Assembly: GCF_000745015.1 (NCBI RefSeq)
Contig: NZ_JQNA01000002.1
Span: 2,294,001 to 2,358,000, forward strand
Reading direction: 5' to 3'
Length of the DNA stretch: 64,000 nt
Origin: Burkholderia sp. 9120
Lineage (GTDB): Bacteria > Pseudomonadota > Gammaproteobacteria > Burkholderiales > Burkholderiaceae
Shown here: positions 1 to 11,221 of the stretch, piece after piece
Layout: the number at the start of each line of letters is the position of its first letter
Numbering within the stretch: position 1 is the first letter of the stretch
Notes under the pieces: generated by a model
The model's database searches: none
What the model was told of the DNA's origin: nothing
Seen by the model: the letters and a program-made list of their open reading frames with translations, nothing else
Position numbers and translations under genes: made by a program

Positions 1-2297
<2,297 letters not shown>

Positions 2298-2461
2298 GCC
2301 TTTTGCATAGCGTGGCGGGAAACCCACTATATCGGGTCTGAAAGGCTGAATATTTGCGGCAGTGTAATTTTCGGCTTTGTAGACTGAATTGGGTTTACCC
2401 AGCCAGACGCGGCCAAAACGCGTCGGCTTATCTAATTGCAATCGTCGACGGAGAGAATCGT

Positions 2462-2671
2462 ATGAAGAAGCTGACGCTGTTGTTGACTGCTGTTTCACTC
2501 GCTGTGGGCGCCTCGGCGGCGCTGGCACAGCCCGCCGCTCCGGCGGGTTCGAGCGCGGTGAGCTCGTATTCGCCGCCCACCGTGAAGCACGTCAAGAAAC
2601 CGAAGAAGAAGAAAATGAAGAAGGGTGCGTCGGCTCCCGCGGCCGCCCCGGCGGACGCTGCCAGCCAGTAA
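2462..2671 (+). CDS. Small secreted lysine-rich protein, unknown function
   Basis: Encodes 69 residues. The ATG at 2462 follows GGAGAG with good spacing, so I prefer it to the upstream in-frame TTG at 2354. Residues 1-22 form a clean signal peptide (MKKLTLLLTAVSLAVG, then ASAALA before QP). The mature part is short and of low complexity: an Ala/Pro/Ser stretch, a strongly basic patch (KHVKKPKKKKMKKG) and an Ala/Pro tail. No enzymatic motif is visible. Small exported basic proteins of this sort are common hypothetical proteins in Burkholderia. It stands alone and ends about 40 bases before a strong terminator, which supports it being a real transcription unit. Function unknown. Confidence 0.7.
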   Translation: MKKLTLLLTAVSLAVGASAALAQPAAPAGSSAVSSYSPPTVKHVKKPKKKKMKKGASAPAAAPADAASQ

Positions 2672-2712
2672 GCGCTACACGTCAAAGCCGGTTGACTCCG
2701 GCCTTGAATGAC

Positions 2713-2742
2713 AAAGAGCCCGCTTCGAGCGGGCTCTTTTCA
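2713..2742 (+). terminator. Intrinsic terminator after the small secreted protein
   Basis: The stem AAAGAGCCCGC / GCGGGCTCTTT (2713-2723 and 2729-2739) is perfect around a TTCGA loop and ends in a short T run. It lies 42 bases after the stop at 2671 and can also stop the convergent DUF1840 transcript. Confidence 0.85.
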
Positions 2743-2862
2743 TTGGTGCGTCGCAAGGATTCGCGCCGCCAACTGCGGCGCGGGATACGCGCCATGACTT
2801 CTGCAACGGCTGCGGCGCACATTTGGCCCACGGAGGAGCCGACCACGCCGCCGCGTGGAACT

Positions 2863-3189
2863 TCACAGACCCCAGACGATATCCGCGTTTTCCTTCTGCG
2901 CCGCGCGCAGCATGTCTAGGAACGGATACGCGCGTTGCGCGAGTCCCGGCGGAATCTCGTGATGCTCGTGACCGTCTTCGCCTTCGTGGAAATGGCCGTC
3001 GTGTTCGGCGCGTTCCTGCTTGTCGACGTTGATGGCGGCTTCGAGTTTGCCGATAGCCACACCGAGTTCGTCGTGCGTAATGACGCCGCGTTCACCCAGG
3101 CGTTTGCCGACGATACCGACCAGATACTGGGCAAGATTCTCCAGCATCATGACGTCTGGCGCGGCGCGGCATTTGAAAGTAATCAGCAT
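2863..3189 (-). CDS. DUF1840 domain-containing protein
   Basis: A 108-residue cytosolic protein matching the small proteobacterial DUF1840 family over its full length, beginning MLITFKCRAAPDVMMLENLA. A conserved helical N-terminal part is followed by a His/Glu-rich linker (HDGHFHEGEDGHEHHEIPPG, about residues 63-82) and a C-terminal helix with AYPFLDMLRAAQKEN. The His/Glu cluster could bind a metal, but nothing is established. No signal peptide. The gene stands alone, convergent with the secreted-protein gene and divergent from argS. Function unknown; the family assignment is from recalled family character. Confidence 0.85.
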   Translation of the reverse strand: MLITFKCRAAPDVMMLENLAQYLVGIVGKRLGERGVITHDELGVAIGKLEAAINVDKQERAEHDGHFHEGEDGHEHHEIPPGLAQRAYPFLDMLRAAQKENADIVWGL

Positions 3190-3643
3190 GACTGTTCCCT
3201 TTTTTGGTTATGTTGGATTGGCGTGCCGACGGCTCGAAAGCGGCGGCGGCGCGCGTTACGTTGACTCGCCAATCCGGCGCGGCGGCCACGGCCCTTGCTG
3301 GGCATCTCATTGAACATATTAGCACCTGCTAAAATCCCTCTGAACGGAAAAGCGCGCCGCCTCTGGCCGCGCACGGCCGGGCACTGTGAATTGGCTCGAT
3401 TGGTCACCAGGCAGCCGCGCGTTGCCGCTGCCAGCCGCGCCGGTCAACCGCCGCGAGCCGCTGCGCATCATGTCTGACTGCGTTGCAGGCAACGTGCCTG
3501 ACCGCGCAGTCGTTGCGACCGAATTGCCGCAACGGGCGCCGCGCCGCTTTCCACGCTTCTGACGGACCGGCTGCGCCTGCTGCACGGGCACGGCCAACGC
3601 CGCTTCCGCATCACCGGATTGCCTCACTGGACTCGCAACAAGC
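3190..3643. other. Intergenic region between DUF1840 and argS
   Basis: About 450 bases with no convincing gene. A weak plus-strand promoter candidate lies at 3310-3335: TTGAAC, then an extended TGCTAAAAT -10, but with only 14 bases between the hexamers. If used, argS would carry a leader of about 300 bases. No terminator-like hairpin or T-box-like feature was seen before argS. Confidence 0.4.
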
Positions 3644-5434
3644 ATGCTGCCTGCACACAAACAGACCCTCGAAACCCTGCTCGCCGACACGGTAAAGCAG
3701 GTCGCTGAAGCCTCGCAAGGCGCGACCGAAGCCGCTTTCGTGTCGCCCACCATCACGCTGGAACGCCCCAAGGTCGCCGCGCACGGCGACGTCGCGTGCA
3801 ACGTGGCCATGCAGCTCGCCAAGCCGCTGCGCGCGAATCCGCGCCAGCTCGCACAACAGATCGTCGACGCGCTGCTCGCGCAGCCGCTCGCCCAAGGTCT
3901 CGTCGAAGCCGCTGAAGTGGCCGGCCCCGGCTTCATCAACCTGCGTCTGGCCGCCGCCGCGAAGCAGGCGGTGATCGCCGCCGTGTTCGCCGAGCAGGCC
4001 GCGTTCGGCCAATCGCAGCGCGACGCCGGCAAGCACGTACTGATCGAATTCGTGTCGGCCAACCCGACCGGCCCGCTGCACGTCGGCCACGGCCGTCAGG
4101 CCGCGCTCGGCGACGCGCTCTCGAACGTGCTGGCCTCGCAAGGCTGGGACGTGCACCGCGAGTTCTACTACAACGACGCCGGCATGCAGATCCAGACGCT
4201 CGCGCTGTCCACCCAGGCACGCGCGCGCGGCATCGCCCCCGGCGACGCGGGCTGGCCGGCTTCGGCCTACAACGGCGAGTACATCGCCGAAATCGCCAAA
4301 GACTATCTGGCCGGCGCTACGGTGGCCGCGAGCGACGGCGAGCCGGTGACCGGCGCGCGCGACGTCGAAGATTTCGAAGCGATCCGCCGTTTCGCGGTGG
4401 CGTATCTGCGCCGCGAACAGGACATGGATTTGCTGGCGTTCGGCGTGAAGTTCGACCAGTACTATCTGGAGTCGTCGCTGTACACGGAAGGCCGGGTCGA
4501 AAAGACGGTCGAAGCGCTGGTCGCCGCCGGCAAGACCTACGAACAGGAAGGCGCGCTGTGGCTGCGCACCACCGACGACGGCGACGACAAAGACCGCGTG
4601 ATGCGCAAGACCGACGGCACCTACACGTACTTCGTGCCGGACGTCGCCTATCACGTCGCCAAGTGGGAGCGCGGCTTCACCAAGGTCATCAACGTCCAGG
4701 GTTCGGACCACCACGGCACGATCGCGCGGGTGCGCGCCGGCTTGCAAGGGTTGGGCATCGGCATTCCGAAGGGCTATCCCGACTACATCCTGCACAAGAT
4801 GGTCACGGTCATGCGCAACGGCGAAGAGGTGAAGATCTCCAAGCGCGCCGGGAGCTACGTGACGGTGCGCGACCTGATCGAATGGTCGGGCGGCGCGACG
4901 CCGGGCTCGGAAACCGCCGTCGACCTGATCGACGAGGAAACGATTCGCCGCGGCCGCGACGCCGTGCGCTTCTTCCTGATCTCGCGCAAGGCGGATACGG
5001 AATTCGTGTTCGACATCGACCTCGCGCTGAAGCAGAACGACGAAAACCCCGTGCATTACGTGCAGTACGCGCACGCGCGCATCTGCTCGGTGCTCGCCGA
5101 ATGCAAGTCGCGCTACAACACGGACGAAACCACGCTCGCGTCGGTGGACGTTTCCCCGCTCACCAGCGAACGCGCCATGGCGCTGCTGAACAAGCTCGCC
5201 GAATTCCCGGACATGCTGCAGCACGCCGCCGACGAACTCGCACCGCACGCGGTCGCGTTCTATCTGCGCGACCTCGCCGGGGAATTCCACTCGTTCTACA
5301 ATGACCGGGCCGAGCGCGTGCTGGTTGACGATGCGGCCGAGCGCAATGCCCGCGTCGCGCTGCTCGCGGCCACGCGTCAAGTGCTGGCCAACGGTCTCGC
5401 GACGATCGGCGTCTCCGCTCCCGTCAAGATGTAA
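3644..5434 (+). CDS. argS: Arginyl-tRNA synthetase
   Basis: Charges tRNA-Arg with arginine in the cytosol. It has 596 residues (E. coli ArgS has 577). The N-terminal add-1 domain is followed by the class I catalytic core with the HIGH-type signature HVGH at 146-149 (inside [13 protein letters not shown]) and the KMSKS equivalent KISKR at 397-401. The C-terminal anticodon-binding helical domain starts around residue 470 ([17 protein letters not shown]) and ends in the typical SAPVKM. The ATG at 3644 is the first start in frame and matches the usual Burkholderia N-terminus MLPA, although no strong ribosome-binding site precedes it. The SPOR-domain gene follows after about 80 bases. Confidence 0.98.
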   Translation: MLPAHKQTLETLLADTVKQVAEASQGATEAAFVSPTITLERPKVAAHGDVACNVAMQLAKPLRANPRQLAQQIVDALLAQPLAQGLVEAAEVAGPGFINLRLAAAAKQAVIAAVFAEQAAFGQSQRDAGKHVLIEFVSANPTGPLHVGHGRQAALGDALSNVLASQGWDVHREFYYNDAGMQIQTLALSTQARARGIAPGDAGWPASAYNGEYIAEIAKDYLAGATVAASDGEPVTGARDVEDFEAIRRFAVAYLRREQDMDLLAFGVKFDQYYLESSLYTEGRVEKTVEALVAAGKTYEQEGALWLRTTDDGDDKDRVMRKTDGTYTYFVPDVAYHVAKWERGFTKVINVQGSDHHGTIARVRAGLQGLGIGIPKGYPDYILHKMVTVMRNGEEVKISKRAGSYVTVRDLIEWSGGATPGSETAVDLIDEETIRRGRDAVRFFLISRKADTEFVFDIDLALKQNDENPVHYVQYAHARICSVLAECKSRYNTDETTLASVDVSPLTSERAMALLNKLAEFPDMLQHAADELAPHAVAFYLRDLAGEFHSFYNDRAERVLVDDAAERNARVALLAATRQVLANGLATIGVSAPVKM

Positions 5435-5466
5435 GTCCTCCGCCGTAACATGCATGCGGCCGTCGT

Positions 5467-5472
5467 TATAAT
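5467..5472 (+). promoter_or_regulatory. Candidate -10 box for the SPOR gene
   Basis: A perfect TATAAT lies 42 bases before the ATG at 5514 in otherwise GC-rich sequence. No good -35 hexamer is visible at the right distance, so this is only a candidate for a promoter separate from argS. Confidence 0.4.
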
Positions 5473-5513
5473 CGGCGGCCGTTCCAGGATTCTTTTTGCA
5501 GGTGATTCATACG

Positions 5514-6287
5514 ATGGCAAAACCACGCCGCACAACAAAGCAATCGAAACAAACCGGGGGCACTTTTCTCGGCATCGTGCTGGGCCTGATCGTCGGCCTT
5601 GCGATCGCGGTCGTGGTGGCGCTGTATATCACCCGTGCGCCTACACCGTTCGTCTCGAAGGTGGCGCCGCCCGCGGCGTCCGACTCCAGCGCGAGCCAGG
5701 CGCAATACGATCCGAACCGTCCACTGCAAGGCAAGACGCCGGGCCAGCCGGTGCCGCAAGCCGCGCAGCCGGCGCCGCCGAATACCGCCCCGGGCCAGAC
5801 CAATTCGCAGACGCAGTCGGGCATGCTGGAAGAGCCGCAGATCGTCGAAGTGCCACCCGCTAACGGCACGAACGCCAACCCGAACGGCACGGCAGTCGCA
5901 CCGAAGCCCGCGCAGGACAACGGCAACGTCGCGCCCACCGCACCGGCCAAGAAGCCGCAGGCATCCAGCGCACCGGCGCCCAGCACGGCAACCGCCAACG
6001 CCAAGCCGGGTTCCGGCGCGACGTCGGCACCGACTCCGGGTGATGCGAACACCGGCTACTTCCTGCAAGTGGGCGCGTACAAAACCTCGGCCGACGCCGA
6101 ACAGCAACGCGCGCGTCTCGCGTTCCAGGGCTTCGAATCGAAGGTCACGCAGCGCGATGCGGGCGGTGTGACGTACTATCGCGTGCGGATCGGACCGTTC
6201 TCGAAGTTCGAGGACATGAATTCGAGCCGTCAGCGTCTGTCCGACGCAGGCGTCGACACCGCGGTGATCCGTTTCACGAAGCAGTAA
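5514..6287 (+). CDS. SPOR domain-containing inner-membrane protein (FtsN-like layout)
   Basis: Has 257 residues. The ATG at 5514 is preceded by AGGTG at a 9-base spacing and is preferred to the TTG at 5496. A short basic cytosolic tail (MAKPRRTTKQSKQ) leads into one membrane helix at about 18-42 (LGIVLGLIVGLAIAVVVAL). A long Pro/Ala/Gln-rich periplasmic linker follows, then a C-terminal SPOR domain (about 180-257, GYFLQVGAYKTSADAEQQ). SPOR domains bind denuded septal peptidoglycan, so a role in cell division or wall remodelling is likely. The layout is that of FtsN, but membership in FtsN proper is an inference. It follows argS and precedes dsbA. Confidence 0.88.
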   Translation: MAKPRRTTKQSKQTGGTFLGIVLGLIVGLAIAVVVALYITRAPTPFVSKVAPPAASDSSASQAQYDPNRPLQGKTPGQPVPQAAQPAPPNTAPGQTNSQTQSGMLEEPQIVEVPPANGTNANPNGTAVAPKPAQDNGNVAPTAPAKKPQASSAPAPSTATANAKPGSGATSAPTPGDANTGYFLQVGAYKTSADAEQQRARLAFQGFESKVTQRDAGGVTYYRVRIGPFSKFEDMNSSRQRLSDAGVDTAVIRFTKQ

Positions 6288-6462
6288 GCCAACCATAAAC
6301 ACACGGTGATTTACCGGAACGCGCCGCCGCCGAACCATCGGCGTGCGGCGCGTGTCACAAACACGACGGACGTTTGAAAACGTCCCAACGCCGACAATGA
6401 AAAGCGGTGGCGGGCATTTGCGTGGCGCCGCCGCTTTACCGCCTACTCTGGGTCAACACGAC

Positions 6463-7101
6463 ATGAAAAAACTGCTGAGCATTCTGTTCCTCTCGCTGGG
6501 CCTCGTTGCCGCCACAGCTCAAGCGGCGCCGGCCGCACCGGTGTCCGGCAAGGACTACACCGTGCTGGCCACGCCGCAACCGACCGACGAACCGGCCGGC
6601 AAGATCGAAGTCACCGAGTTCTTCTGGTACGGCTGCCCGCACTGCAACGAATTCAACCCGTACCTCGAAGCGTGGGTGAAGAAGCAAGGTCCGGACGTCG
6701 TGTTCAAGCGCGTGCCGGTCGCCTTCCGCGACGACTTCGTGCCGCATTCGAAGATGTATCACGCGCTCGACGCACTCGGCCTCGCGCAATCGCTCACGCC
6801 GAAGGTCTTCAACGAAATCCACGTCAACAAAGACTATCTGCTGACGCCGGAAGATCAGGCCAAATTCCTTGCGAAGAACGGCGTCGATCCGAAGAAGTAC
6901 ATGGAAGCGTACAACTCGTTCTCGACGCAAAGCGCGTTGCAGAAAGACACGAAGCTGATGAACGACTACAAGATCGACGGCGTGCCGACCTTGGCCATTC
7001 AAGGCAAGTATGAAACCGGCCCGGCTCAGACCAACAGCCTGCCGGGCACGATCCAGGTGCTGGATTACCTGGTCGCGCAAATCCGCGCCAAGAAGATGTA
7101 A
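6463..7101 (+). CDS. dsbA: Thiol:disulfide interchange protein DsbA
   Basis: Periplasmic oxidase that introduces disulfide bonds into exported proteins and is itself reoxidised by DsbB. It has 212 residues. I chose ATG 6463 because a signal peptide begins there (MKKLLSILFLSLGLVAATAQ, cleavage after AQA); the longer upstream frame has no secretion signal. The thioredoxin-fold active site is CPHC at residues 58-61 within FFWYGCPHCNEF, and the cis-proline loop is GVPTLAIQG near 175. CPHC is the E. coli DsbA motif and fits a strongly oxidising enzyme. The SDR gene follows after 15 bases and is probably co-transcribed. Confidence 0.96.
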   Translation: MKKLLSILFLSLGLVAATAQAAPAAPVSGKDYTVLATPQPTDEPAGKIEVTEFFWYGCPHCNEFNPYLEAWVKKQGPDVVFKRVPVAFRDDFVPHSKMYHALDALGLAQSLTPKVFNEIHVNKDYLLTPEDQAKFLAKNGVDPKKYMEAYNSFSTQSALQKDTKLMNDYKIDGVPTLAIQGKYETGPAQTNSLPGTIQVLDYLVAQIRAKKM

Positions 7102-7116
7102 AGACGAGGCGCCGGA

Positions 7117-7890
7117 ATGAGTTCACCGCTGAAGGTTTTCATTACCGGCGCCTCGAGTGGCATCGGCCTCGCCCTCGCTGCCGAATATGCGCAGCGCGGC
7201 GCGATTCTCGGCCTGGTCGCCCGTCGCGGCGACGCTCTCGCCGCGTTCCAGCAGTCCCATCCGCAGAATTCGATCGCCGTCTATTCCGTCGACGTGCGCG
7301 ACGCCGAAGCGCTCGCCGAAGCGGCCGCGCAATTCATCGCGCAATACGGCCTGCCGGATGTCGTCATCGCCAATGCCGGCATCAGCCGCGGTGCGGTCAC
7401 CGGACACGGCGATCTGCGCACCTTCCGCGAAGTGATGGACATCAATTACTTCGGCATGGTCGCCACGTTCGAGCCGTTCGCCGCCGCCATGGTCGCCGCG
7501 AAGAAAGGCACCCTCGTCGGGATTGCCAGCGTCGCCAGCGTGCGGGGTTTGCCGGGCTCCGGCGCATATAGCGCGTCGAAGTCGGCGGCGCTCAAGTATC
7601 TGGAGGCGTTGCGCGTCGAGATGCGCCCGCAGGGCGTCGGCGTGGTCACCATCGCGCCCGGCTACATCCGCACGCCGATGACCGAGCACAATCCGTACAC
7701 CATGCCGTTCCTGATGGACGCCGACCGTTTCGCGGTGAAGGTAGCGGACGCGGTTGAACGTCAAACGGCGTTTGCAGTGTTCCCGTGGCAAATGCGTATC
7801 GTCGCGATGCTGCTGCATGTCATGCCGCGCTGGCTCTACGACCGCGCGTTCGAACGCGCGCCGCGCAAGCCGCGCGCTGCCACCGAGTAA
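7117..7890 (+). CDS. Short-chain dehydrogenase/reductase (SDR)
   Basis: NAD(P)-dependent oxidoreductase of unknown substrate, 257 residues. The nucleotide-binding motif TGASSGIG is at residues 10-17, NAG at 86-88, and the catalytic Tyr and Lys of YxxxK at Y151 and K155 (AYSASKSAALK), with a serine just before (GIASVASVRG). The ending in MPRWLYDRAFERAPRKPR is typical of the subgroup that sits next to dsbA in Burkholderia. The start at 7117 has GAGG a few bases upstream. The 15-base gap suggests an operon with dsbA, although no functional link is known. Confidence 0.9.
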   Translation: MSSPLKVFITGASSGIGLALAAEYAQRGAILGLVARRGDALAAFQQSHPQNSIAVYSVDVRDAEALAEAAAQFIAQYGLPDVVIANAGISRGAVTGHGDLRTFREVMDINYFGMVATFEPFAAAMVAAKKGTLVGIASVASVRGLPGSGAYSASKSAALKYLEALRVEMRPQGVGVVTIAPGYIRTPMTEHNPYTMPFLMDADRFAVKVADAVERQTAFAVFPWQMRIVAMLLHVMPRWLYDRAFERAPRKPRAATE

Positions 7891-8242
7891 AACCGATCAC
7901 CCCGTGCGGCCGATGCATCCGGCGCTGCACGCTTCCACTATCTTCGATAGCGCTTAAGGGCTTCAGCTCATAGGCGTCGTTCGTATCACGCTCTTCCGCA
8001 CCACAAGCCGTAGCGCAGCGCCCGCCCCATATGGATATGCGGATTAAGTTGTTGTCGCCGCAACCACCCTTCGATAAGCTTTCGCGCAGGCTCACCCGCG
8101 CATGGGCGGCATTATCGGCGTCATGCGCCAGCGCCGGAAACGTATCACAATAAAGACGGCGGCCACGCCGGCCACCCTCGTCAACGGAACATAACCACAC
8201 AACCAGACGCACTGCCTGACTGCGCTTGTTATGGGAGATCCT
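7891..8242. other. Intergenic region before the ABC binding protein
   Basis: About 350 bases. I see no conserved reading frame, RNA gene or clear terminator. The stretch just upstream of 8243 (many CA and ACA steps) is probably the leader of the binding-protein gene. Confidence 0.4.
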
Positions 8243-9829
8243 ATGCGCTTCAAACTGCTCGCAGCCGCCGTATTGTTCACGGCGCCCGCGCTCGTGCTCG
8301 CCAAACCGCTGACCGTCTGTACCGAGTCGAGCCCTGACGGTTTCGACGTCGTGCAGTTCAATTCGCTCGTCACGACCAATGCGTCGGCCGACGTGATCTT
8401 CAACTCGCTGGTCACGTACGACGAGGCCGCGAAGAAAGTGGAGCCGTCGCTAGCCGACAAGTGGGACGTGAGCGCCGACGGCCTCACCTATACGTTCCAT
8501 CTGCGCCCGAACGTGCAGTTCCAGACCACCGACTACTTCAAGCCTACCCGTGCGCTGAATGCCGACGACGTCGTCTTCACGTTCGACCGCATGCTCAACG
8601 ACAGCAATCCGTGGCACAAGGTGACGGGCGCGAGCGGCTTCCCGCATGCGCAGTCGATGGGCCTGCCGAAGCTGATCAAGTCGGTCAGCAAGGTCGACGA
8701 CAACACCGTCAAATTCGAGCTGAACGCGCCGGACGCGACCTTCGTGTCCATCCTGACAATGGGTTTCGCGTCGATCTATTCGGCTGAATACGCCGACCAG
8801 TTGCTCAAGGCAGGCAAGCAGGTCGACCTGAACGCAAAGCCGATCGGCACCGGTCCGTTCGAACTGAAGAGCTACACGAAAGACGCCGTGATCCGTTACG
8901 ACGTGAACCCGACCTACTGGGGCCCGAAACCGAAGATCGACCGCCTGATCTACGCGATCACGCCGGACGCCACGGTGCGGGCGCAGAAGGTGAAAGCGGG
9001 CGAATGCCAGATCGCGCTGTCGCCGAAGCCGCAGGATCTCGCCGACGCGAAGACCGACAAGTCGCTCGCCATCGTGCAAACGCCCGCGTTCATGACGGCG
9101 TTCGTCGCATTGAACACGCAGAAGAAGCCGCTCGACAACCAGAAGGTGCGCGCCGCGCTGAACATGGCGTTCGACCGCACCACGTATCTGAAGACCGTGT
9201 TCGACAACACCGCGACGCCGGCCGTGAATCCGTATCCGCCGAACACGTGGAGCTACGACAAGGCGGTGAAACCGTGGCCGTACGACCCGGTGAAGGCGAA
9301 GAAGCTGCTCGCCGACGCGGGCTATCCGAACGGCTTCGAAACGACGATCTGGGTGCGTCCGAACGGCAGCGTGCTGAACCCGAATCCGAAGGCCGGCGCC
9401 GAACTGCTGCAGGCGGACTTCGCGAAGATCGGCGTGAAGGCGGAGGTGAAGGTGATCGAATGGGGCGAGCTGATCAAGCAGGCCAAACAAGGCCAGCACG
9501 ATTCGCTGTTCATGGGCTGGGCCGGCGACAACGGCGACCCGGACAACTACCTGTCGCCGCTCTTTAGCTGCAATGCGGTGAAGTCGGGGATCAACTTCGC
9601 GCGCTTCTGCGATCAGGATCTGGACAAGCTGATCGCCGACGGCAAGTCGACGCCGGATCAGGCCAAGCGAGCGAAAGCGTATGAACAGGCGCAGCAGATC
9701 ATTCACGATCAGGCGCTGTGGATTCCGCTCGGGTATCCGACCGCGTCGGCGATTACGCGCACGACTGTGAGCGGCTATCACGTGAGTCCGTTTGGACGGC
9801 AGAACTTTGGGACGGTGGCGGTGCAGTAA
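8243..9829 (+). CDS. Peptide/solute ABC transporter substrate-binding protein (family 5, DppA-like)
   Basis: Periplasmic binding protein of the peptide/nickel/opine family, 528 residues. The ATG at 8243 is chosen over the ATG at 8231 because GGGAG lies between them at proper spacing and the signal peptide starts there (MRFKLLAAAVLFTAPALVLA before KP). Typical blocks are VEPSLADKWDVSADGLTYTF (about 60-80), the GTGPF block near 205 and the C-terminal LFMGWAGDNGDPDNYL block near 415. The closest general type is the dipeptide/heme binding protein DppA, but the ligand cannot be read from sequence. Unusually, no permease or ATPase gene is adjacent, and a terminator follows directly, so it must work with a transporter encoded elsewhere. 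Confidence 0.92.
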   Translation: MRFKLLAAAVLFTAPALVLAKPLTVCTESSPDGFDVVQFNSLVTTNASADVIFNSLVTYDEAAKKVEPSLADKWDVSADGLTYTFHLRPNVQFQTTDYFKPTRALNADDVVFTFDRMLNDSNPWHKVTGASGFPHAQSMGLPKLIKSVSKVDDNTVKFELNAPDATFVSILTMGFASIYSAEYADQLLKAGKQVDLNAKPIGTGPFELKSYTKDAVIRYDVNPTYWGPKPKIDRLIYAITPDATVRAQKVKAGECQIALSPKPQDLADAKTDKSLAIVQTPAFMTAFVALNTQKKPLDNQKVRAALNMAFDRTTYLKTVFDNTATPAVNPYPPNTWSYDKAVKPWPYDPVKAKKLLADAGYPNGFETTIWVRPNGSVLNPNPKAGAELLQADFAKIGVKAEVKVIEWGELIKQAKQGQHDSLFMGWAGDNGDPDNYLSPLFSCNAVKSGINFARFCDQDLDKLIADGKSTPDQAKRAKAYEQAQQIIHDQALWIPLGYPTASAITRTTVSGYHVSPFGRQNFGTVAVQ

Positions 9830-9859
9830 GGCTGCTGGTTTTCAGAGGCGAATAAAAGC

Positions 9860-9899
9860 AAAGCCCGGTTGCGTACGAAACGCACCGGGCTTTTTTTAT
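9860..9899. terminator. Bidirectional intrinsic terminator
   Basis: The stem AAGCCCGG / CCGGGCTT, extended by TGCGT / ACGCA with one bulge (9861-9874 and 9879-9892), is followed by seven T. It sits between the convergent binding-protein and metallo-hydrolase genes. Confidence 0.85.
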
Positions 9900-9916
9900 C
9901 GACCCACTAACGCTCT

Positions 9917-10990
9917 TTAGACCGGCGAAAAACGGATCACCCCATCCTCACTCTGCTCACGCTTCAACTCTCCCGCAAGCCACAGCAGATGCAAATGCGC
10001 GAGCGCCTCGCCCATCGCAAACGTCATCTGATGGATATCGAGCTGGCGCTTGAACATGAGCGGCACGATATCCGCGGCGCTCTGCGGTTTCTCCGCGCAA
10101 GCCTCGCGCACTTCGGCCAGGCGCGCATCGTGATGCTCGCGCAGCTGCCGGATACGCGTGCGCACGCCGCGAAACGGTTTGCCATGCGACGGCAACACCA
10201 GCGTGTCTTCCGGCATCGTCTCGTAACGGCCGAGCGATTCCAGATACAACGCGAGCGGCGTGCCCTCCGGCTCCATATCGAACACCGACACATTGGTCGA
10301 AATTCGCGGCAACACCATGTCGCCGGAAATCAGCACGCCGGTCTCTTCGCAATACAGGGCGCAGTGTTCCGGCGAATGACCGAAACCCGTCACCACATGC
10401 CACGTCTTGCCGCCGATCTTCACGCCATCCGCTTCACGCAGACGCCGGTACTGCCCCGGAATCGCCGGCACCAGACTCGCGTAATAGCTCTTGCGATTGC
10501 GCAGTTTGTCGAGCGACTCTTCATCCGTCACGCCGTGCCGCGCGAAGTGTCGCGCCGCGCCCTCGCCGCCCGCGTTCGAGCCGTCGCCGGCCGCCATTAC
10601 GCGTGCCTGCATGTATTCGCCAAGGGTCATCCACAGCCGCACGTCCCAGCGCTGTTTGTCGCCGCCCGTGCAAATCCAGTGCGCGAGACCAATGTGGTCC
10701 GGATGGCAATGCGTGACGATCACGCGCAACACCGGCAGACCGTCGAGCACCGTGTCGAACACTGTCTCCCAGTTCTCCTTGATCGTGTCCGACGTAATGC
10801 CGCAGTCCACCACCGTCCAGCCCTGCTGACCGTCGAACTCGTCGCGCAACAGCCAGAGGTTGATGTGGTCCAGCGCGAACGGCAGCGGCATGCGTAGCCA
10901 GAACACGCCGGGCGCGACTTCCAGCGCGTGGCCTGCGTCCGGCAACGTGTCGTTGAACGGGTAGTCGAGTTGATGTTCGAGTGCATTCAT
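9917..10990 (-). CDS. Metallo-beta-lactamase-fold hydrolase
   Basis: Predicted di-metal hydrolase of unknown substrate, 357 residues. The start at 10990 is preceded on its strand by GGAGGAAG and is preferred to a longer frame opening at 11023. The metal-binding motif is HCHPDH at residues 94-99 (VIVTHCHPDHIGLAHW), with further ligands likely in GFGHSPEHCALY, ISGDMVLP and PSHGKPF. The C-terminal helical extension (MTFAMGEALAHLHLLWLAGELKREQ) resembles the winged-helix tail of LACTB2-like or thioesterase-like members. It is divergent from the MerR gene, with a near-palindromic operator between them, so it may belong to that regulon. Its position near acyl-CoA genes makes a CoA-ester or lactone substrate conceivable, which is inference. 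Confidence 0.87.
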   Translation of the reverse strand: MNALEHQLDYPFNDTLPDAGHALEVAPGVFWLRMPLPFALDHINLWLLRDEFDGQQGWTVVDCGITSDTIKENWETVFDTVLDGLPVLRVIVTHCHPDHIGLAHWICTGGDKQRWDVRLWMTLGEYMQARVMAAGDGSNAGGEGAARHFARHGVTDEESLDKLRNRKSYYASLVPAIPGQYRRLREADGVKIGGKTWHVVTGFGHSPEHCALYCEETGVLISGDMVLPRISTNVSVFDMEPEGTPLALYLESLGRYETMPEDTLVLPSHGKPFRGVRTRIRQLREHHDARLAEVREACAEKPQSAADIVPLMFKRQLDIHQMTFAMGEALAHLHLLWLAGELKREQSEDGVIRFSPV

Positions 10991-11154
10991 TGTGGGTGTC
11001 TTCCTCCGTCGGCCGTCCGGCATGGCGAGGTGTGCGATGCCGGGCGGCGTGGTTGCGGCACGCTCGTGCCGTAGTGCGCCGTGTCTGCTGCCGGTTACTG
11101 CCGGTTACTGCCGGGTTTCTACCAGGTTCCTGCGGGTGTTGCGTTCAGCTCAAG

Positions 11155-11176
11155 TTGACGATAACGTAAACGTCGA
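11155..11176. promoter_or_regulatory. Near-palindromic operator, probable MerR/LiuR-type site
   Basis: A 22-bp imperfect palindrome, TTGACG at the left end and CGTCGA at the right, with ACGTAAACG in the middle. It lies 46 bases before the MerR start and 164 bases before the divergent hydrolase start. It resembles the site recognised by LiuR-type MerR regulators of branched-chain acyl-CoA breakdown as I recall it. Just upstream (11091-11110) a 10-base unit, CCGGTTACTG, is tandemly repeated twice. Confidence 0.5.
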
Positions 11177-11221
11177 TTCTATCGTCCAATCCGATTTTCT
11201 GCCCGGCCACGAGATGCCCCG

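Noticed and set aside
2389..2919. A 176-codon frame across the small secreted protein and its terminator
   Set aside because: It runs through a strong terminator and overlaps in another frame a gene with a clear signal peptide.
3310..3335. A TTGAAC / TAAAAT promoter for argS
   Set aside because: The 14-base spacing is too short for a standard sigma-70 site. The extended -10 could rescue it, so it is only mentioned in the intergenic note.
3611..5455. A 614-codon minus-strand frame opposite argS
   Set aside because: Antisense shadow: argS has both class I signatures, and the other frame is a low-complexity Arg/Val/Gly/Asp sequence with no family features.
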